A DNA stretch of 64,000 bases from Valencia hispanica (taxonomy: Eukaryota; Chordata; Actinopteri; Cyprinodontiformes; Valenciidae), in assembly GCA_963556495.2 (NCBI GenBank), contig OY747716.1, forward strand, positions 15,334,040-15,398,039, given 5' to 3'. Position numbers and translations under genes: made by a program. Every line of letters starts with the position of its first letter. Position 1 is the stretch's first letter. The notes below the pieces were generated by a model, which saw only the letters and a program-made list of their open reading frames with translations, was not told the DNA's origin and ran no database searches. This document shows positions 11,011 to 25,878 of this stretch, piece by piece.

Positions 11011-13125
11011 CACCCCCAGTGCGTTAGTATGATCATTATAGCCATGCAAACAAACTTAATCTCATTGGCTGTGAATATTTTTTTTTCAATTATCACCATG
11101 ACTGCGGGCCATCACTCCCCTTGTGACCGACATGCTAATCAGGACCAGCAGGAGTCACTAACAGGGGCATGGAAAAGGCCATCGGATACAGAATTGGTCA
11201 AGAATAATTATTCTAATGACATAAGGTATACATTAATCAACTCATCCTGTCAAAGTAAACAGACGGCAGCAGATCTTAGTTCAGTCCCGGTAAAATGTAC
11301 TATGCCTAAAAGTTCCAAAGACTCATTTTTGCAGGCAGGAAAAAGTGGGTCTCTAAGTGTTTTCGTCCTCTTTAGAGATTTAGTGGACCTAAAGTCTTCA
11401 TGCTCCATGTAAAAGAAGGCTGTGAGGTCAACTGTGACGAGCATTTAGCTTATAAGTCGGACGTCGTGGCAACATTCCAGGTGCCCACACTACCTAATGC
11501 ACAGACACTCACTGAATCCATCCTCGTTGCGCTCGGAAAGAATACATCTAAAGCAGTTTTTTTCGCTGGACGCACCAGTCCTGTCCTGTCCTGTTAATGT
11601 TTCAGCCAAATAAAAGCAGATTAAACTAAGTTTGTTCGGGTCTCGGTGATTAGCGCAGAGATCTGATACCTGCCAACAGATGGTTGATGAGGGAAACCTT
11701 CAGTCAGTGAGCCATGGGGTTAGTAATTCATCCACATCAGCTGGGCGTGTTGTCTGTCTCTGTTTGTCTTTCCTATCAGGTGACTACTGGACTTCCCCAA
11801 AAATGAGCTGCTATCATAAACTGGATCATGATGTAATCTCCTCTAATCCTCAGACAAAGCCTAACTGCTTCTGAGTCGGAATAAACAGAGCGGGAAGGAG
11901 GGAAGGGCGGGAGATGAGACTGCTTGTACACAACCAAAGTCTGTGTTCTGAAATAAAGGACATCTATCTCCTTTTGTTCCTCTAGTGAGGTAAGAGAAAG
12001 CAGCTTTGTGAGGACCGAGAGCACGATGACGCCACAGAGAGAGAAAAAAGCAGGGTATTTCTAATAAAATGTCCCTTTGTGGGGTCTTTAATTTCATCTA
12101 ATAAGACACAGCTCACTTTGGCCAGCCTAAATGTTTATAGACTAAAGCCCCTTAAGGGGGGTCATTACACAAATGACACAGTACAGCCCTCAGTCAAACT
12201 CCAAGTGTGCCTTCTAATGTCAGAGAGAATTAAAAAGGTCTGGTCATGTGGCCAACTCTAGCACAAGGCATTTCTTCCAGTGATTTTTATTTTAAAAGGC
12301 AGCTATAAAACACTGGTGACAAAACACTGTCACCTTCAGGTGGTTAAAGGAATGGATGTCAGGGGGGGGACGCTGTTGGTGTTCCACGAGGCCCAGACGG
12401 ACCACAGGGGATTAGCCCTTTGTGCTGATAAAGGAGTCCAGGCGGTCATGGGTTCGCCCCCAGATGGCAACCGCAGTAGCTGGTGTGTGAATGAACGCAT
12501 CAGTGAGTCAAAGCTAAATTAAGATGCTGTCACTACATCTGCCTGCAAACACACACAGACGCATACAGACTCTGTCTAAGTACACACCCCCACATTCACT
12601 CATTATCCTTCGTCCTCCCCCCTCAGCACCCCTGTATGTAGGGCAAGAGGCCATGGGAAGAAAGGTATTAAGTGGAAGTGAGCCCTTTAATTAAAGGCCA
12701 GTGTTTGGAGAGTTTTCAATAGAGCTGAGAACAACAGAGGCATTTAGTAATGCTCAGCCTGCTGAGTTAACACATATCCTCTAGGTATGACAGAACACAC
12801 ACCTTCATGCAACAAGCAAGTATTGACGGCGTAGAAATCAGAGGTGACCCAGGAGAACGGCTGGCGACCGAGGTTGGCCGATTTTCAGCTCGATTGGCTC
12901 TGACCGATGACCGGCTGGTCAGAAACACATAAATCTGATTTGGTTTCAACAAGTGAATGCAGCATAGCTAAGCACTACCAGACCCTGGTAACAACTCTTT
13001 TAGTATCAGTGACGTGTTTGTAAATTAAGGCACAGAAAGTACTGAAATGCAGAAATTTATTTCAAAGGACATTTTCTAGGATAAGTTGAAACTAAAAGTA
13101 TCAGTTTGCCCAAACTGAGATTTTT
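11011..13125. other. No gene recognised; largely unique sequence
   Basis: Mixed-composition unique DNA. The longest frame (11002-11412) has no recognised domain. Parts of 12290-12760 are repeat-free and could hold regulatory sequence, but I see no specific signal. Confidence 0.5.
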
Positions 13126-13134
13126 TGCCCCATT

Positions 13135-13490
13135 CAATTCAGTTCAATTTAAATTCAAAAATATTTTATTGATCCCAGAGGGAAATTAAGTGTGGTTGTA
13201 GCTCATACCATTTAATTCTCCAAGGAGTTGTAGATCATGATGGCTGTCAGCAGCAAGGATCTCCTGTTGCGGTCTGTGTTGCTGCGAAACTGAACAAGCC
13301 TCCGATGGAAGACACTGTTGTTGAAGGATAGTCTCAATAGGAGGATGCTCAGGGTTGTCCATAATTTTATGATTTTTATGAAGAATCCTTCCTGTCATCA
13401 TTTCCAGATGTTCCACAGTCGTCCCCAGAACAGAACCAGCCTTCTTTATCAGCTAGCTGAGCCTTTTTACTCCCTGGCTTAAAGAGCAAG
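13135..13490 (-). mobile_element. 3' end of an L2-like LINE, reverse strand, 5'-truncated
   Basis: On the reverse strand this ends with the same tail as the LINE at 47840-49745: a '...ccctctgggatcaataaa' signal followed by TTGAA-type tail units (seen here inverted at 13135-13185 as 'ttcaattcagttcaattt' and 'ttattgatcccagaggg'). The upstream part translates to C-terminal LINE peptide with 'RILHKNHKIMDNPEH', matching the segment at about 49500-49545. Only about 350 bases are kept, the usual result of 5' truncation at insertion. Confidence 0.72.
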
Positions 13491-14530
13491 CAAGGGCCAG
13501 GTTTCACAAGCAAACATACAGTAGCTTTTTCTGGTAGAAATGTGTTTTTACTTTTTCATAGTAAGGATTCATTTACTTATGTATAGACTAGATATCCAAA
13601 CATTATTAGGCCCACTTCGTCAATATAGCATGCCAGATATAACTTCCTGTGCCATAAACTAAAACTTACTCTGTTTTATCCTTTCGAGTTTACAACCTCA
13701 GTCTGTCATGCTAGGCTGGATTTGAAAATCTTGGCAGCCTTTATTGGAAATTTCATAGTCAAGGATCAAAATTTTCTAGGGAATACACACGGACACAACA
13801 CTACTAAACATACTTATCGCTGATAAAAGATCCCAAAGACATTTTTAAATGTTAACTCTTTGACAATTTTATTTTGCTTTTGATATAGTAAAAACCTGTT
13901 TTTCAGCAACTCTTCTGCCACAGACATTTCTCCTGATACAATCAATAACTGCTTACAATAGGCTATTTATTGATTTGGAAAGCTGTTTTATCGGCAGGTC
14001 AAAGTTTTACAAAAACCTGAGAAAAAAAATCTGCCATAAAATTCAGATAGGGGCATCTCTGATAGAAATGATGCAATATTTATGTATTTTATGACGCAAC
14101 CAGTCCTGATGTAGACAGAAAGAAAATGTTAAGTTAATTATTATTTATTTACTACAATCGTTAACAATGAATGTGAAGCTTAAGTGTGTAAAATACCAAT
14201 ATAGAGATATAACTGCCAACATAACGTATATACCATAGCATGATAACTGGAGAAAATTGGACTATCAAAAGTAAATTAGTTTATTTTACATCTTTGCTCC
14301 TTTTATGTGTTCTTGCAAATTGCTAAGACCGACAGCACCTCTCTGAAAGTGGAGCCATTAAAATTTAATTCCTAACAGCAGTATGCTCCATAATCTGGTG
14401 TAGTTAACAGCTTCGAGGATAATAAAGAAGTGATAATAAATGAGTATATTGGCCCTCTTATGGTTCCTGAGAGAGAAGTTGGGTGCTATTAGGTGGCTCC
14501 TTTTAGGAGAGAATGTGTGAAGGAGGAGAC
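13491..14530. other. No gene recognised
   Basis: AT-rich unique sequence without recognised repeat or coding signal. Confidence 0.5.

Positions 14531-14533
<3 letters not shown>

Positions 14534-14602
<69 letters not shown>
14534..14602. repeat. (TA)n microsatellite
   Basis: About 34 uninterrupted TA units by direct reading. It generates the Tyr-Ile runs of two spurious reverse-strand frames. Confidence 0.97.
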
Positions 14603-14607
<5 letters not shown>

Positions 14608-14929
14608 AATAAAAAATTGAGGAGTGACAATATGTCCGTTTGAAACGTGGCAGCTTTTCCTGTCAGTGCTTTTGACAAGCTTAGGGATAACTGTAGATGC
14701 CTGGAAAATTGATTTGGAGCTCAGTGGCTTTGATAAAAAAAAAAGACAAAGAAAGACAAAGAAAATAAAGACAGCGAGCGAGAACTCTTTTCCCTGGGGG
14801 AAAAAAAAATACAACAAATTCTCCATATCACTTATCCCCTCACTGTCAGAACTTCAAACACATGCATGATACGGCAGTAAAAGGTAACAGTTTCTATTTC
14901 ATGTTTTTAAAGTTATTCTTAAGCAGTAG

Positions 14930-15125
14930 AAGGCTGGCCAAGCACTGATAAATCAACACTGCAATAGGAAGCAGTCCATTATCCTCTTTTAGCATTCACT
15001 CCCCAACTCCATTTTAAACCAAAGCGTTGGCAAGGTGATATTCTGCAGAGGACAGGGGGAGGCAGACGAAAGGAAGCTTTTAACATTTCCGATGGGATGA
15101 CTGTGCACCAAGGGCAACAGGAGAA
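14930..15125. promoter_or_regulatory. Candidate conserved non-coding block (unverified)
   Basis: Mixed-composition sequence without repeats, around 'gcagtccattatcc' and 'aaagcgttggcaagg'. It stands out from AT-rich flanks. No specific factor site is decisive. Confidence 0.2.
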
Positions 15126-15134
15126 ACAACTAAC

Positions 15135-15240
15135 CCTTCCTTCCCTTGGTGACAGCTAGGGTAGACTCCAGTCCATCGCATTCTTGAATATTATGAGCGG
15201 TTATGGAAACCAAAGGGATGCGTGAATAAAAAGGAATTCA
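15135..15240 (+). repeat. Scrap of a common fish interspersed repeat (3' part)
   Basis: The words 'tagggtagactccagtc', 'gagcggttatgg' and the trailing 'atgcgtgaataaa' correspond to the end of a ubiquitous fish repeat that normally closes with GGATGG-type units. Short and decayed, so class and exact ends are uncertain. Confidence 0.4.
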
Positions 15241-16765
15241 ACTCCATCTAAGCTTTTGATATAGTCTGATACACACAAAAGCGTTCCTAAAAACAACTTT
15301 AATGAGTCCTAAAGACCAGTAAATATGGCAAACGCTTAACTTGAACCATACTCTGAGATCTTGTAAAAATTAATGATGAGGAGAAAAATAGAATGAAGTG
15401 TAAACGACGGGCAGCGACTTTAATGTGCAAACGCAGCTGGTAGTAAATAGTGCCTGCCAACTGGCTGGTGTTCACAGAATGCAGATCTCTAAAGCAGGGC
15501 GTGGCTGTGCTGCTAAAAATGGAAACCCCAAAAAGGAAAACAATAGCTTAATTTAAACAAAAATCAAAGCAGAAACAGTATCAGGTCTGGTTTTTAGCAC
15601 GCAAGCACACCCTTCAGTAGCTTACCATGTTTACTGGCATAGCTAAAAACAGGTTTTGACGCGAGTCTAAATGTGAAAAGAAGTACGCATATTTTTGCTG
15701 TTATATCTATGAAGTATGTGTGTTGCTGTTGATGTGTCGGCTATGTATATTCCGTGTGTATTGGAATGAAGGGTGTGAAGTTTACACTGCTCTATTTTGT
15801 CAGGATGGGGTATGGTGCTTCTGCCATGACAAAACACACTTGTATTGTTTTCATTTGCCGTACTTCGTGAATGAGTGCCTTCACATGGTTAAATTACTAG
15901 CTCAATTAATCTATGGCAGCGAATTTTCTTATATCAAATACACAAAAATGTGACTGAGGTATAAGTTTTGGTTCTGAGATTAGAAAATAAACTGTGAATA
16001 ATAATCACTCCTTAATAACAATACTTATAATTTGAAAGAAAAGAGCAACTGAATTAAAAAGGAAGAATTTGTCATCTAAACATATGTAATGGATGATAAA
16101 ATATACAATTTTTGTTCAGAATAAATAAAAAAAAACAATTTCAAGAAATAAGTTAACTGGATACAGTTCTTTGGTGTATGCACATTTAAATGCTGATGAG
16201 TGTGTTTAGCCCACCCTGAATTAGCCTTATGAGAGCCAGATGGGGTTTTCTTATGCTATGCTTACCACCATATTTGTTTTGGCTGTTTAACCATGGAACC
16301 CGGGTGATTCCACTTTGACAGCTTATACAAGTTTACACAAGAATGAGTTCATATTGGCTCATAGCCATTAGAACATTCCCCACGAGTGTGATTTCCATAC
16401 TTATGTAGTATAAATTGGTTATTGCTCCACTAGGTCCAATACTCTACACCTCTCAAGGTATTCGACTCATGGCAGCTTTGCAAAAAAATTGCTAATGGTT
16501 TGAAAAGGGTAATTTATCCATTAGATTGATTTCCTGAAATAAATAGGACTTGGAGGCCTTTACTCTTCTTTCAAAACTTCTTCTGACAGTTAAATTAACT
16601 TATGCTGTATGATGTCAAATTTACATCAAGTTTACTTCAGTTTCACCAAGCTAACTAGCTACTGCCTGTCTGTAGTAACTAACTTTAAACTGTTCCAGCT
16701 CATAATGTATGGAAAGATTAATGTTGGTGCCCACTGCAAATCATGGTAGTTTCAAACCAGATCAT
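15241..16765. other. No gene recognised
   Basis: AT-rich unique sequence. No repeat or coding signal above background. Confidence 0.5.
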
Positions 16766-16774
16766 ACAATTTCT

Positions 16775-16965
16775 ATCCTTCATCCTAATGCCAATGCACA
16801 ATATAAAATCGATCTATATAGAAGAATTCACTCATTGACGCACATTTATAGGCAACTTGGGAATAAACCCATTGCCCAGGGGACAGAAGGAAGGTGGAAC
16901 TGGACCTGCAACCTTCTGATTGCACGACAACCGCTCTACCCACTGAGCCACAGTCACCCTTGCAT
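16775..16965 (+). repeat. Fish interspersed repeat fragment (SINE/LINE-tail type)
   Basis: Contains 'gcacatttataggcaacttg', 'ggacctgcaacc' and 'accgctctacccactgagcc', a characteristic word series of a dispersed fish repeat that ends in tRNA-like wording. Not a tRNA gene: no cloverleaf can be traced. Decayed copy. Confidence 0.5.
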
Positions 16966-17259
16966 CCTTTTAAGTTGCTCTGATATGTTTAATAGTTACG
17001 TAAATATAATGAAATTTCATTTACACTTCTTACTGAACACAGGAAGTAACTAGTCATCCAGGAAAGTTATGACAAACATGTCTGAATAAAATGAACAAGC
17101 ACAAAAATGAGATTACAAAATATTTAGATTGACATTTAAAGGTTGATCTAAATTGCCCCAAAAACATTTGATCAGACTCACAGACATGATTTTCACACCC
17201 AAACAAACACACCAAGATCACGTCTAAACAGTTGCTCACTAAAGATGAACTACCTGATC

Positions 17260-17430
17260 CTGGCCTTATTTCAGCCCATTGATCACGTCTTATACCGTCT
17301 GAGATAGACAGCCAATGTCGAAAGCCGGGGCCATGCTATTACAGAGCTATCTCATCCATTTTGTTGCAGATCAATGGGACAGTTACTGAAATGGGCCTTG
17401 GAGCAGTGTAACTGCACCAGACACACACTA
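17260..17430. promoter_or_regulatory. Candidate conserved non-coding block (unverified)
   Basis: Compact repeat-free block between two repeat scraps, with 'cagatcaatgggacag' and 'gaaagccggggccatg'. No coding potential. Called from texture only. Confidence 0.22.
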
Positions 17431-17959
17431 ACTCTTCTTCTGCTCAACTGAGCTGGTCCTAGTCCTCCCAGGGCTGTTATCTCTCACCTCATCTGTTTGT
17501 GAGATGGAGTTTAAGACCTGGAACAGTTAGTTCATAAAAAAAAAAGGAGAAAAAAAAGTCTAATGGCGCCTGGAGAAGGTTTTGTTGGCGTGTGTCCTTT
17601 GTAGTGCCACTCTGATTAACAGGTTGGACCAAAAACAAAGTCCCTTTATGATTGAGCCTTTAATTTTATTAAAAGGGAACTTGGCAGTGTTCTAAAAGAT
17701 TCATCGCTCATTCTTTAAAGAAAGTGTATGAAAAAAAGGTAGAACACTTGAAGGCTTGTAATTTGGACACAAAGGTGTAGCATGACTGCAACCCTGAAGT
17801 GGATTAACAACTTGTCATTAACATATTGATGATGGTGGTTCTCAGGCAGGCCTCATCTTTGAGTCGCGACAAGACACTGGTAGGCATTGTTGTAGTTTAA
17901 AAACTTTCCATTATACTAATCCCCCCTGTTTGAAATCCTTTTTAATAAGATACAACAGA

Positions 17960-18240
17960 AGGTCCCTGGGGTTTTGTCCAGCTGTCTGAGCCACGACATG
18001 TTCTCCCAATGCTACACCAAGGTTCTCTCTGGGTACTCCGGCCTCCTCTCACATTCCCAAAAAGAAAAGAAAAGTATGTTAGATTAATTGGTTACTCTAA
18101 ATTGCAATTAGGGATAAGTGTGTGTGTGAGTGTACCCTTTCTCTCGGTTAATGACCACTGGAGATGGAATCAGCTCCTCGGGGCCCAGCTCCACCTCCAA
18201 AGACAACTGGGTAAGGGCGATGGATAAATGGATGGATTGT
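17960..18240 (+). repeat. Fish interspersed repeat, plus-strand copy
   Basis: Ordered words typical of a very common fish repeat: 'catgttctccc', 'ggttctctctgggtactccg', 'cctcctctcacattccc', 'gttagattaattggt', 'ctctaaattgc', 'tggagatggaatcagctcc' and a terminal 'ggataaatggatggattg'. A reverse-strand copy of its left part lies at 22262-22425, which supports the identification from within the window. No coding capacity. Confidence 0.68.
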
Positions 18241-19675
18241 TGGATGTTTTAAGAATGGGGTCCTGCTGTGGTGCCCGTTCCCCTTCTGTTGCTGTGCACT
18301 GCTGGTTACCTGGCTAAAGGGGGGCCACTACATTTTTTCCTTGAGCCCATGAGATTCAGCCGTATGGAAATACTTTTAGGCTAGTGTTTCATCCCCCATC
18401 CAGTTAAAACATCTTACACCCTTTAAAATTCTTTACAAATACTGTAATAAAGTAAAAACATGGGACTTTTAGTCAAGGTTGTCATTCTGTGAGGATCTCG
18501 TATCTTGTCACTACACAACAAACTGGATATTTGTAACCCAAATTTAAAGAAATACCAGCATAGGGCTTTGGGTAACATTGGATTTCAATAGACGTCTTTG
18601 TAAATGCATACAAATTCTCACATAAACATAAATTCTTCCACCCCTGCCTTCTTTTCAGAACATACTGACCAATGGAAACCCTTCAAAGAGAAGGAATCAA
18701 ATAAAGCTGTCAGGGAACCGAGATTAAAGGCACTGCTCTATAGTAAAAAAAATCTGATTTATGCAGCTTAGACTGGGTCGCTACAGGGACTTTGGTGCTA
18801 TGGTAACTTAAAAAAGCTGAGGACGAAGGGCGGTTTGAATAAAGAGCAGCAAAAAGAGAGACTTTTTTACCTCTTAGTGTTCACATGATTCCATTAAGCC
18901 TTTGCAAGCTAATACAAAAAAAGGCATAGATTCAACAAACTGACTTTATATCAAACGTGTTTCAGGGTTTTTATTCAGGCAAGCCAACATATTTGCCCTG
19001 AATCAGACGTCAGTGGCAAGTTTGTTCCATGATATGGCTTAAGATTTTTTTCTAAATACTAGTTTAATAGTATAGTTATGTCTGTCTGCAACAGATTTGC
19101 TCCTTTAACAATTTATAGCCACAGTTCATATATATATATCTGTTGCCATTTCTTCTCATAAACAATTTTCTTCCCATGCACTTAAACCTTTGTGTATGTG
19201 AATTATTTTTCTTGTTAAGCATTTTCAGGAATAAAAATGATAAAAATGCTCAAATCACCAATAAAATGTATTATTATTTGAATTTTAGTTTATATCCTAA
19301 TTTCATCTAAGTGGCTCTAAAAATATGGCAGGTTATGACCCATGCCCAAACAAAAAAAAGCAGTGAGCAGCATTATGCAGGTAGGTATTCATTATTGGAG
19401 TAATGTAACTATATTTTCATAAGACAGAAAATGAGCAGAAACTGCTTAGTTTTGTTTCAGAGCCCAAATACCAATGAGTAAAAGGAGAGAAACAAATAGG
19501 TCTTTTTAGAAACAAGAGATAAAATCTAACTCCTGTTGTCAGTATTCGAGAATTCATACTTGAAAAACTTGGGTAAGAATCATCCGAAACTATAAAAGGG
19601 ATGAAGTGGCCAGCACCCTTTTTTTTTTTTTACTCTTTCAATTTCTTTAATCTCTTCCCATCTCTTTCTTCTTTA
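18241..19675. other. No gene recognised
   Basis: AT-rich unique sequence. Only short A/T runs stand out. Confidence 0.5.
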
Positions 19676-19679
19676 TTAG

Positions 19680-19990
19680 TCTTCATATTTCCTATCACCA
19701 ATCATTTGGCCGACAGGCTGTGTGGCGGTTTAGACACCCATCATGGGAGGTACTGCTTCAGTGTAGGAGCTTTCCTGTGCCATGCTGTTAAGTCAACGGC
19801 CAAGGCCTTTCTCTATTGTCCGGTGTTGTACGGAAGCCAGCGCCAACGCTGAGATCAGCCTGTCCTCGTGCTGTTCCCTGACCTTTTTCAAGCACCCAGC
19901 TGGCACTAAATGCTGAAATAATTATTATCCAAATTACCCAGGCCAGCTCTGTCCCCTCTTTGTGCACCGAGGGGGAACTAAGGGATGAGG
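19680..19990. promoter_or_regulatory. Candidate conserved non-coding element (unverified)
   Basis: Repeat-free block with clearly higher complexity than its surroundings, including 'gaaataattattatcc' (homeodomain-like cores, about 19914-19930) beside 'cacccagctggca', which contains a CAGCTG E-box. No ORF supported. Inference from texture and motif words. Confidence 0.3.
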
Positions 19991-22260
19991 AGGAAGAGGA
20001 GGGGGGTATTCTCTCAAGTGCTTGGAGAAGAAGCGGCACAAAGAGGACCACTCAAAGACTGGTCTCCAGCTGCTTTCAGCAGTGTATATTATCTTGTCTG
20101 TTTCCCTTCAACATATCAATCCCTTTGATGAGTCAATATTGTCCTACTGACAAGTACAAGGGATGGAATCCATTTTTGGGCTCAACCGTTGTAAGACTAA
20201 AAGGTATAAAATGACATACTTGGGTATGTATGTTAAATGGTGTTTAGGTAATTCATAAAATGATAAAAACATAAAATAATCTGATGGTTATTTCTTAACC
20301 CATCTTCTGGCTTTATGTTGTTGGGAAAGAGGTTGATTGGTGGTTTAGAGAAGAGACAAGAAGGCACCTTGTTATTCTTCACAGACCACCATTTTGAACT
20401 AAACCTGCTCAGCATCCGCAAAATCTCCTCCACGGAACAAGATAAGGGAAGATGCTGAGATGATGCTGTATAATGATGTGGGTTGTTTTAATTCCAGTAG
20501 TTTACACTGTTCTGAGCTGGTGGTAGCCATGCTAAACATTCACCCTTTGACCAAATAAATGGTCAGTTATAGAAAAATAGTCAATAAATACAGGATAATA
20601 GGACATTTAGTTCTACTTTAGGTTATATTGTTTACATTTTGGCTTCAATAATTCAATTTTGGAGCTTACTTGGAGAGACAGTTTTATATATTTTGTTCAA
20701 ATTGTTTGTCAATAAAAGTGGTATAAGGTATTGTAAGGTAGCTTTATTTTTCCTAACTAATTGCTTTTATTATAGAATCAAACTAAAAAATAAAAACTTT
20801 TTAACCAGGATATAATTGTTAATTTATTTTTTCTTTTCAACCCCCTCATTTGTAACGTTACTGTTAGACACTGGCTGTGTCATCTATATAATTCATGTTT
20901 GGATTGGCCCATTTTGACTCTGGATTGGGTTAGCAAAATAGCCCAAATTGGGTTTTTTGGGTTTTTTTTTATACCCAGCAGGTAGGATGTATTTATCCAG
21001 TTGTAGAAGTAGAAAAAGTAGAATTTCCTGACAGACTAGAAGATAACAAGGATGTAAAACTACTGTAGAGGATGGAATAAAGGAAAATATAGAATATTAA
21101 GCTAGTTTGCATTGTGTGTTTTTCTGTCAAAAACCTGCTTGTACATATAGTAAATTTGAAATTACTACTTTACTCTGCACAAGTAAGAATGCCTACAAGA
21201 ATATAATATCTTGTTTTAGCAGGGTTTTATTTTACATTTTCTTACATTTTATGGGCATTTTCAGAGGGTTATCTTTTAGAAATGTGGATGTTGGAGCATT
21301 TGCTATGAAATTCTTGCAGACATTTCCATATAAAAGACAATACACAAACTCCAAGGAACTGCTGCCTTGTACTTTCAAAGTATCTGCACACCCAGAGGTT
21401 GTTTTCTACTCACTCCTGACTTTTAATACTAATTGTTCACACACAAACAGAATTCCTGTCAACATACAAAGAACCCTGATCCGTTCCTACTAGGGTTTCA
21501 CAGTGTACTTTCTGCCTTACACTGCCTCCTGTGTTCTGTAGACAGATGTGTACCTACATCTCCCCCTCCTCTCCCTAACATTGCATGACCAGATGTAAAT
21601 GCACATGTCCAGGAGTAAATCCTCTACAATGAAAAAAATGTGGCAACAGCAACTGTGAAACAGATCTGGATCTAATTGTCTGAACATTCTAGAGAGCATT
21701 TCCTTTTTTTATGTGTGAAAATGACTTGTGAGAAATAAGCTTTACTATAAGTGATAAATCACAACCTCTAAAAGCTTTACGATTTGTAGAACAGATAAAA
21801 GTAGATACCTAAAACTGGGATTAGGGAAAATGTTTTAGTAGGAAAACATATAAAAAACCTTGGGTAGAGCAATAGGTCAGGCTGGGGAGTAGGAGTACAA
21901 ACACTAAACCCAAAACAGATAGCTCACCCTATGAGCCCAGTAAATAAGAAGTTATGGTTGGGATTTAAGAATTTAAGATGGATTCTCATATTAACAGATG
22001 TTTATTTTCTGCTGAAAGATTAAAATAGGTTATAATTGCCCCTAACATAAGATAGTGGAATTCAAAACAAAAGTTCCATGGATCTCTCCTGTATTACCTT
22101 AAAAAAAAAAAAAAAAAAAAGAGCAACAGCTTCCGGTTTTGTCCTTTGTACACACAGAAAATTGTACTTTATCAGTCATATTTAGGAAAGTTAATTAATT
22201 GTGATCAATTCACAGCTACCCTGGGGTTAATTAGATTTAAACTTTTAAAACTTTTAAAAA
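19991..22260. other. No gene recognised
   Basis: AT-rich. At about 20920-20985 the words 'gattgggttagc', 'gcccaaattggg' and 'tacccagcagg' resemble a fish dispersed repeat rich in GGGTT/AACCC, too short to class. The reading frame at 21107-21493 has no recognisable domain. An A-run lies at 22101-22120. Confidence 0.5.
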
Positions 22261-22261
22261 A

Positions 22262-24055
<1,794 letters not shown>

Positions 24056-24059
24056 GCCA

Positions 24060-24400
24060 AGGCGCTTTGAGTTATTTAAATCTGCCCCTTTTGTCGAGGT
24101 ACACAGCCAACGCTGCGGCGGTTCCTCTGGAACATAGTCCAATGCTTCAATAAAACCGTCTGAAATTAAAAGAAGCAGATAAGTGGAAAAAAACCTCCCT
24201 GCCGCTCAGCCATGTTCATTAGCTCAGCGCTGTTCAGGTAATGGCTGAAAATAAGGAGCGATGAATTGGATTGTCCCGTGTTGGCAGGCGAAGAGCTGAA
24301 ACAGATGCAGCCCACTTTTAATTAAGGCCAACTCTGAAAGGGGTCATTCAGTAATGAAGAAGTGGCAAGGTCGGGAGGACTGGTGAGAACGGTGGTTAAA
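24060..24400. promoter_or_regulatory. Candidate conserved non-coding element (unverified)
   Basis: High-complexity repeat-free block between AT-rich DNA and a transposon cluster. It holds homeodomain-like words ('ttcattagctc' about 24213, 'ttttaattaaggcc' about 24315) and a balanced base mix. No coding frame. Called from texture and motif words only. Confidence 0.3.
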
Positions 24401-24469
24401 CGCACGCATTGGGAAAGAAAGACTGCAAAGGGGACTTCAGAAGGGAGTTGGTCGCAATGGTATGAAGAC

Positions 24470-24570
24470 CAATCAATACCAAAAGTTTTCAGTTAATTAC
24501 CTTTGGAGATTGTGAAAATCGTGTATTAATGTGTGAAGGGAACTAACTAAATCTGAATCCCTCTGAATAC
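24470..24570 (+). mobile_element. Tc1-like copy 3, first piece, left of the hAT insertion
   Basis: 'gaactaactaaatctg' and 'ccctctgaatac' align with the Tc1 stretch around 'gctaagactgcacatc' seen at about 29448. Weakly preserved. Its status as Tc1 is supported mainly because the next Tc1 segment resumes exactly at the other end of the hAT element (25879). Confidence 0.4.
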
Positions 24571-25878
24571 TAGGGCTGCCACAAAGAATTATTTTGATGC
24601 AAAAAAAAAAAAATCACCGATTATTTTGCCAATTAGTCAGCTAATCAGATCATGTGTAAATTGTATCTTATCGCAGCAGCACGCATCTGCTCTAATATGA
24701 CCATCATTTGCTTCTAGCTTTCTTCTAGCTTTCTAAGTATTACGTGCTATCTAAAACACTGGCAATTAAGATGATAGCACATTCGACAACATTTATGAAC
24801 TATTTATAAAATAAAACATTAGCGTTACAGCAGTCACATGCCATGTGCCACGGGGAATGAAATCACCATCACTAGAGTTAATGTTACAGCTATCAATGCA
24901 AGTGATACAACAGCATCTTCAGTCAGAAGCTTCATCAAACCCACTGTAATATATACTGCTACAGAAGATCCTCCCAGCCCACAACCATCTAACATCTAAA
25001 AAGCCAATCTAACAATTACATTCTGAGAAAATAAATATTTTATTTTTAATGTAATAATAAAAATAATAAGCAGCAGTCTCACGAAGACCTCCAAAAAGGG
25101 GAAACTCTAGTTTTTAGTTTTTCCATTTAACAGATAAACTCTCACTTTGCTCAGACTTTTCATCGTTTTTGTGTCCATGTGACCAATGGGATTGTGGGCA
25201 CCTGCCATACACAAAAAGAAATAGGCCAGCTATGTATACGTTGCACTCCGCCACACATTTTTAGCGACCATGTCTTGTAAACAGTAGCAGCTGTCTATGA
25301 ACGGATCAGAACCAGCCAATAGGCAGCAGCTTGTGCCATAGAGAACGTCACATTCTATGCATCACATCAGTCAATTTAATTATGCTAATCAGACCCCTGA
25401 AAAACAATAAAGACCTGGACATTTTCATCAATCTATGTATGCTCCCCGGAAGCCCCGGACAGAAGGTGAAAAGCCGACATGTCTGGGGACAAGAGGACAT
25501 CACGCTACTATTAATGCGAGCTAATTAGCTTACAAAGGCGACTGTCCCTCTTCATCGTCAGCCACAACGGGCTTCCTTTTAAGATGGTCGAGCATCACTG
25601 TTGTTCTGCCATGGAAAGCAGGTTCTACCTTGTGAATTTTACATTACACTTGCTTCTCTATAATTTTTATAAAACTCGGCAGAACTTTTGGGATCTGTTG
25701 TCGGCTCGCCATGATACTACTGTTTGGGCTAGGGTTAGGGTTAGGATTGCTACTGCGCATGTGTGTCAGTGGCAGGAAGGCAGACAAACCAGCCAATGGT
25801 ACAGCGACAGTTTCAAGAGAAAAATACATTTTGATTGTCGACATCGTCGTGACGAATCGACAAATCGTGGCAGCGCTA
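24571..25878 (-). mobile_element. hAT-superfamily transposon, internally deleted
   Basis: Terminal inverted repeats: left TAGGGCTGCCAC (24571-24582), and right end the inverse of TAGCGCTGCCAC (25867-25878), 11 of 12 identical. TAGGGCTG-type ends are typical of Ac-like hAT elements. On the reverse strand near 25590-25530 the reading 'MLDHLKRKPVV' matches the second half of a BED zinc finger (the H...H segment), which begins hAT transposases, so the lost ORF ran right to left. Most of the transposase is missing. A short LINE-tail-like stretch ('actgctacagaagatcc', about 24956) may be a further insert. No clean 8-bp duplication remains (ctgaatac against ctacatgg). Confidence 0.62.
25729..25747 (+). 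repeat. Short interstitial telomere-like tract (TTAGGG orientation)
   Basis: Reads 'ctagggttagggttaggat', two and a half vertebrate telomere hexamers, within the right part of the hAT element. A tract of opposite polarity lies about 150 bases downstream. Confidence 0.75.

Noticed and set aside
16920..16965. tRNA-like wording ('ctacccactgagcc')
   Set aside because: Part of a dispersed fish repeat. No full tRNA structure is traceable.
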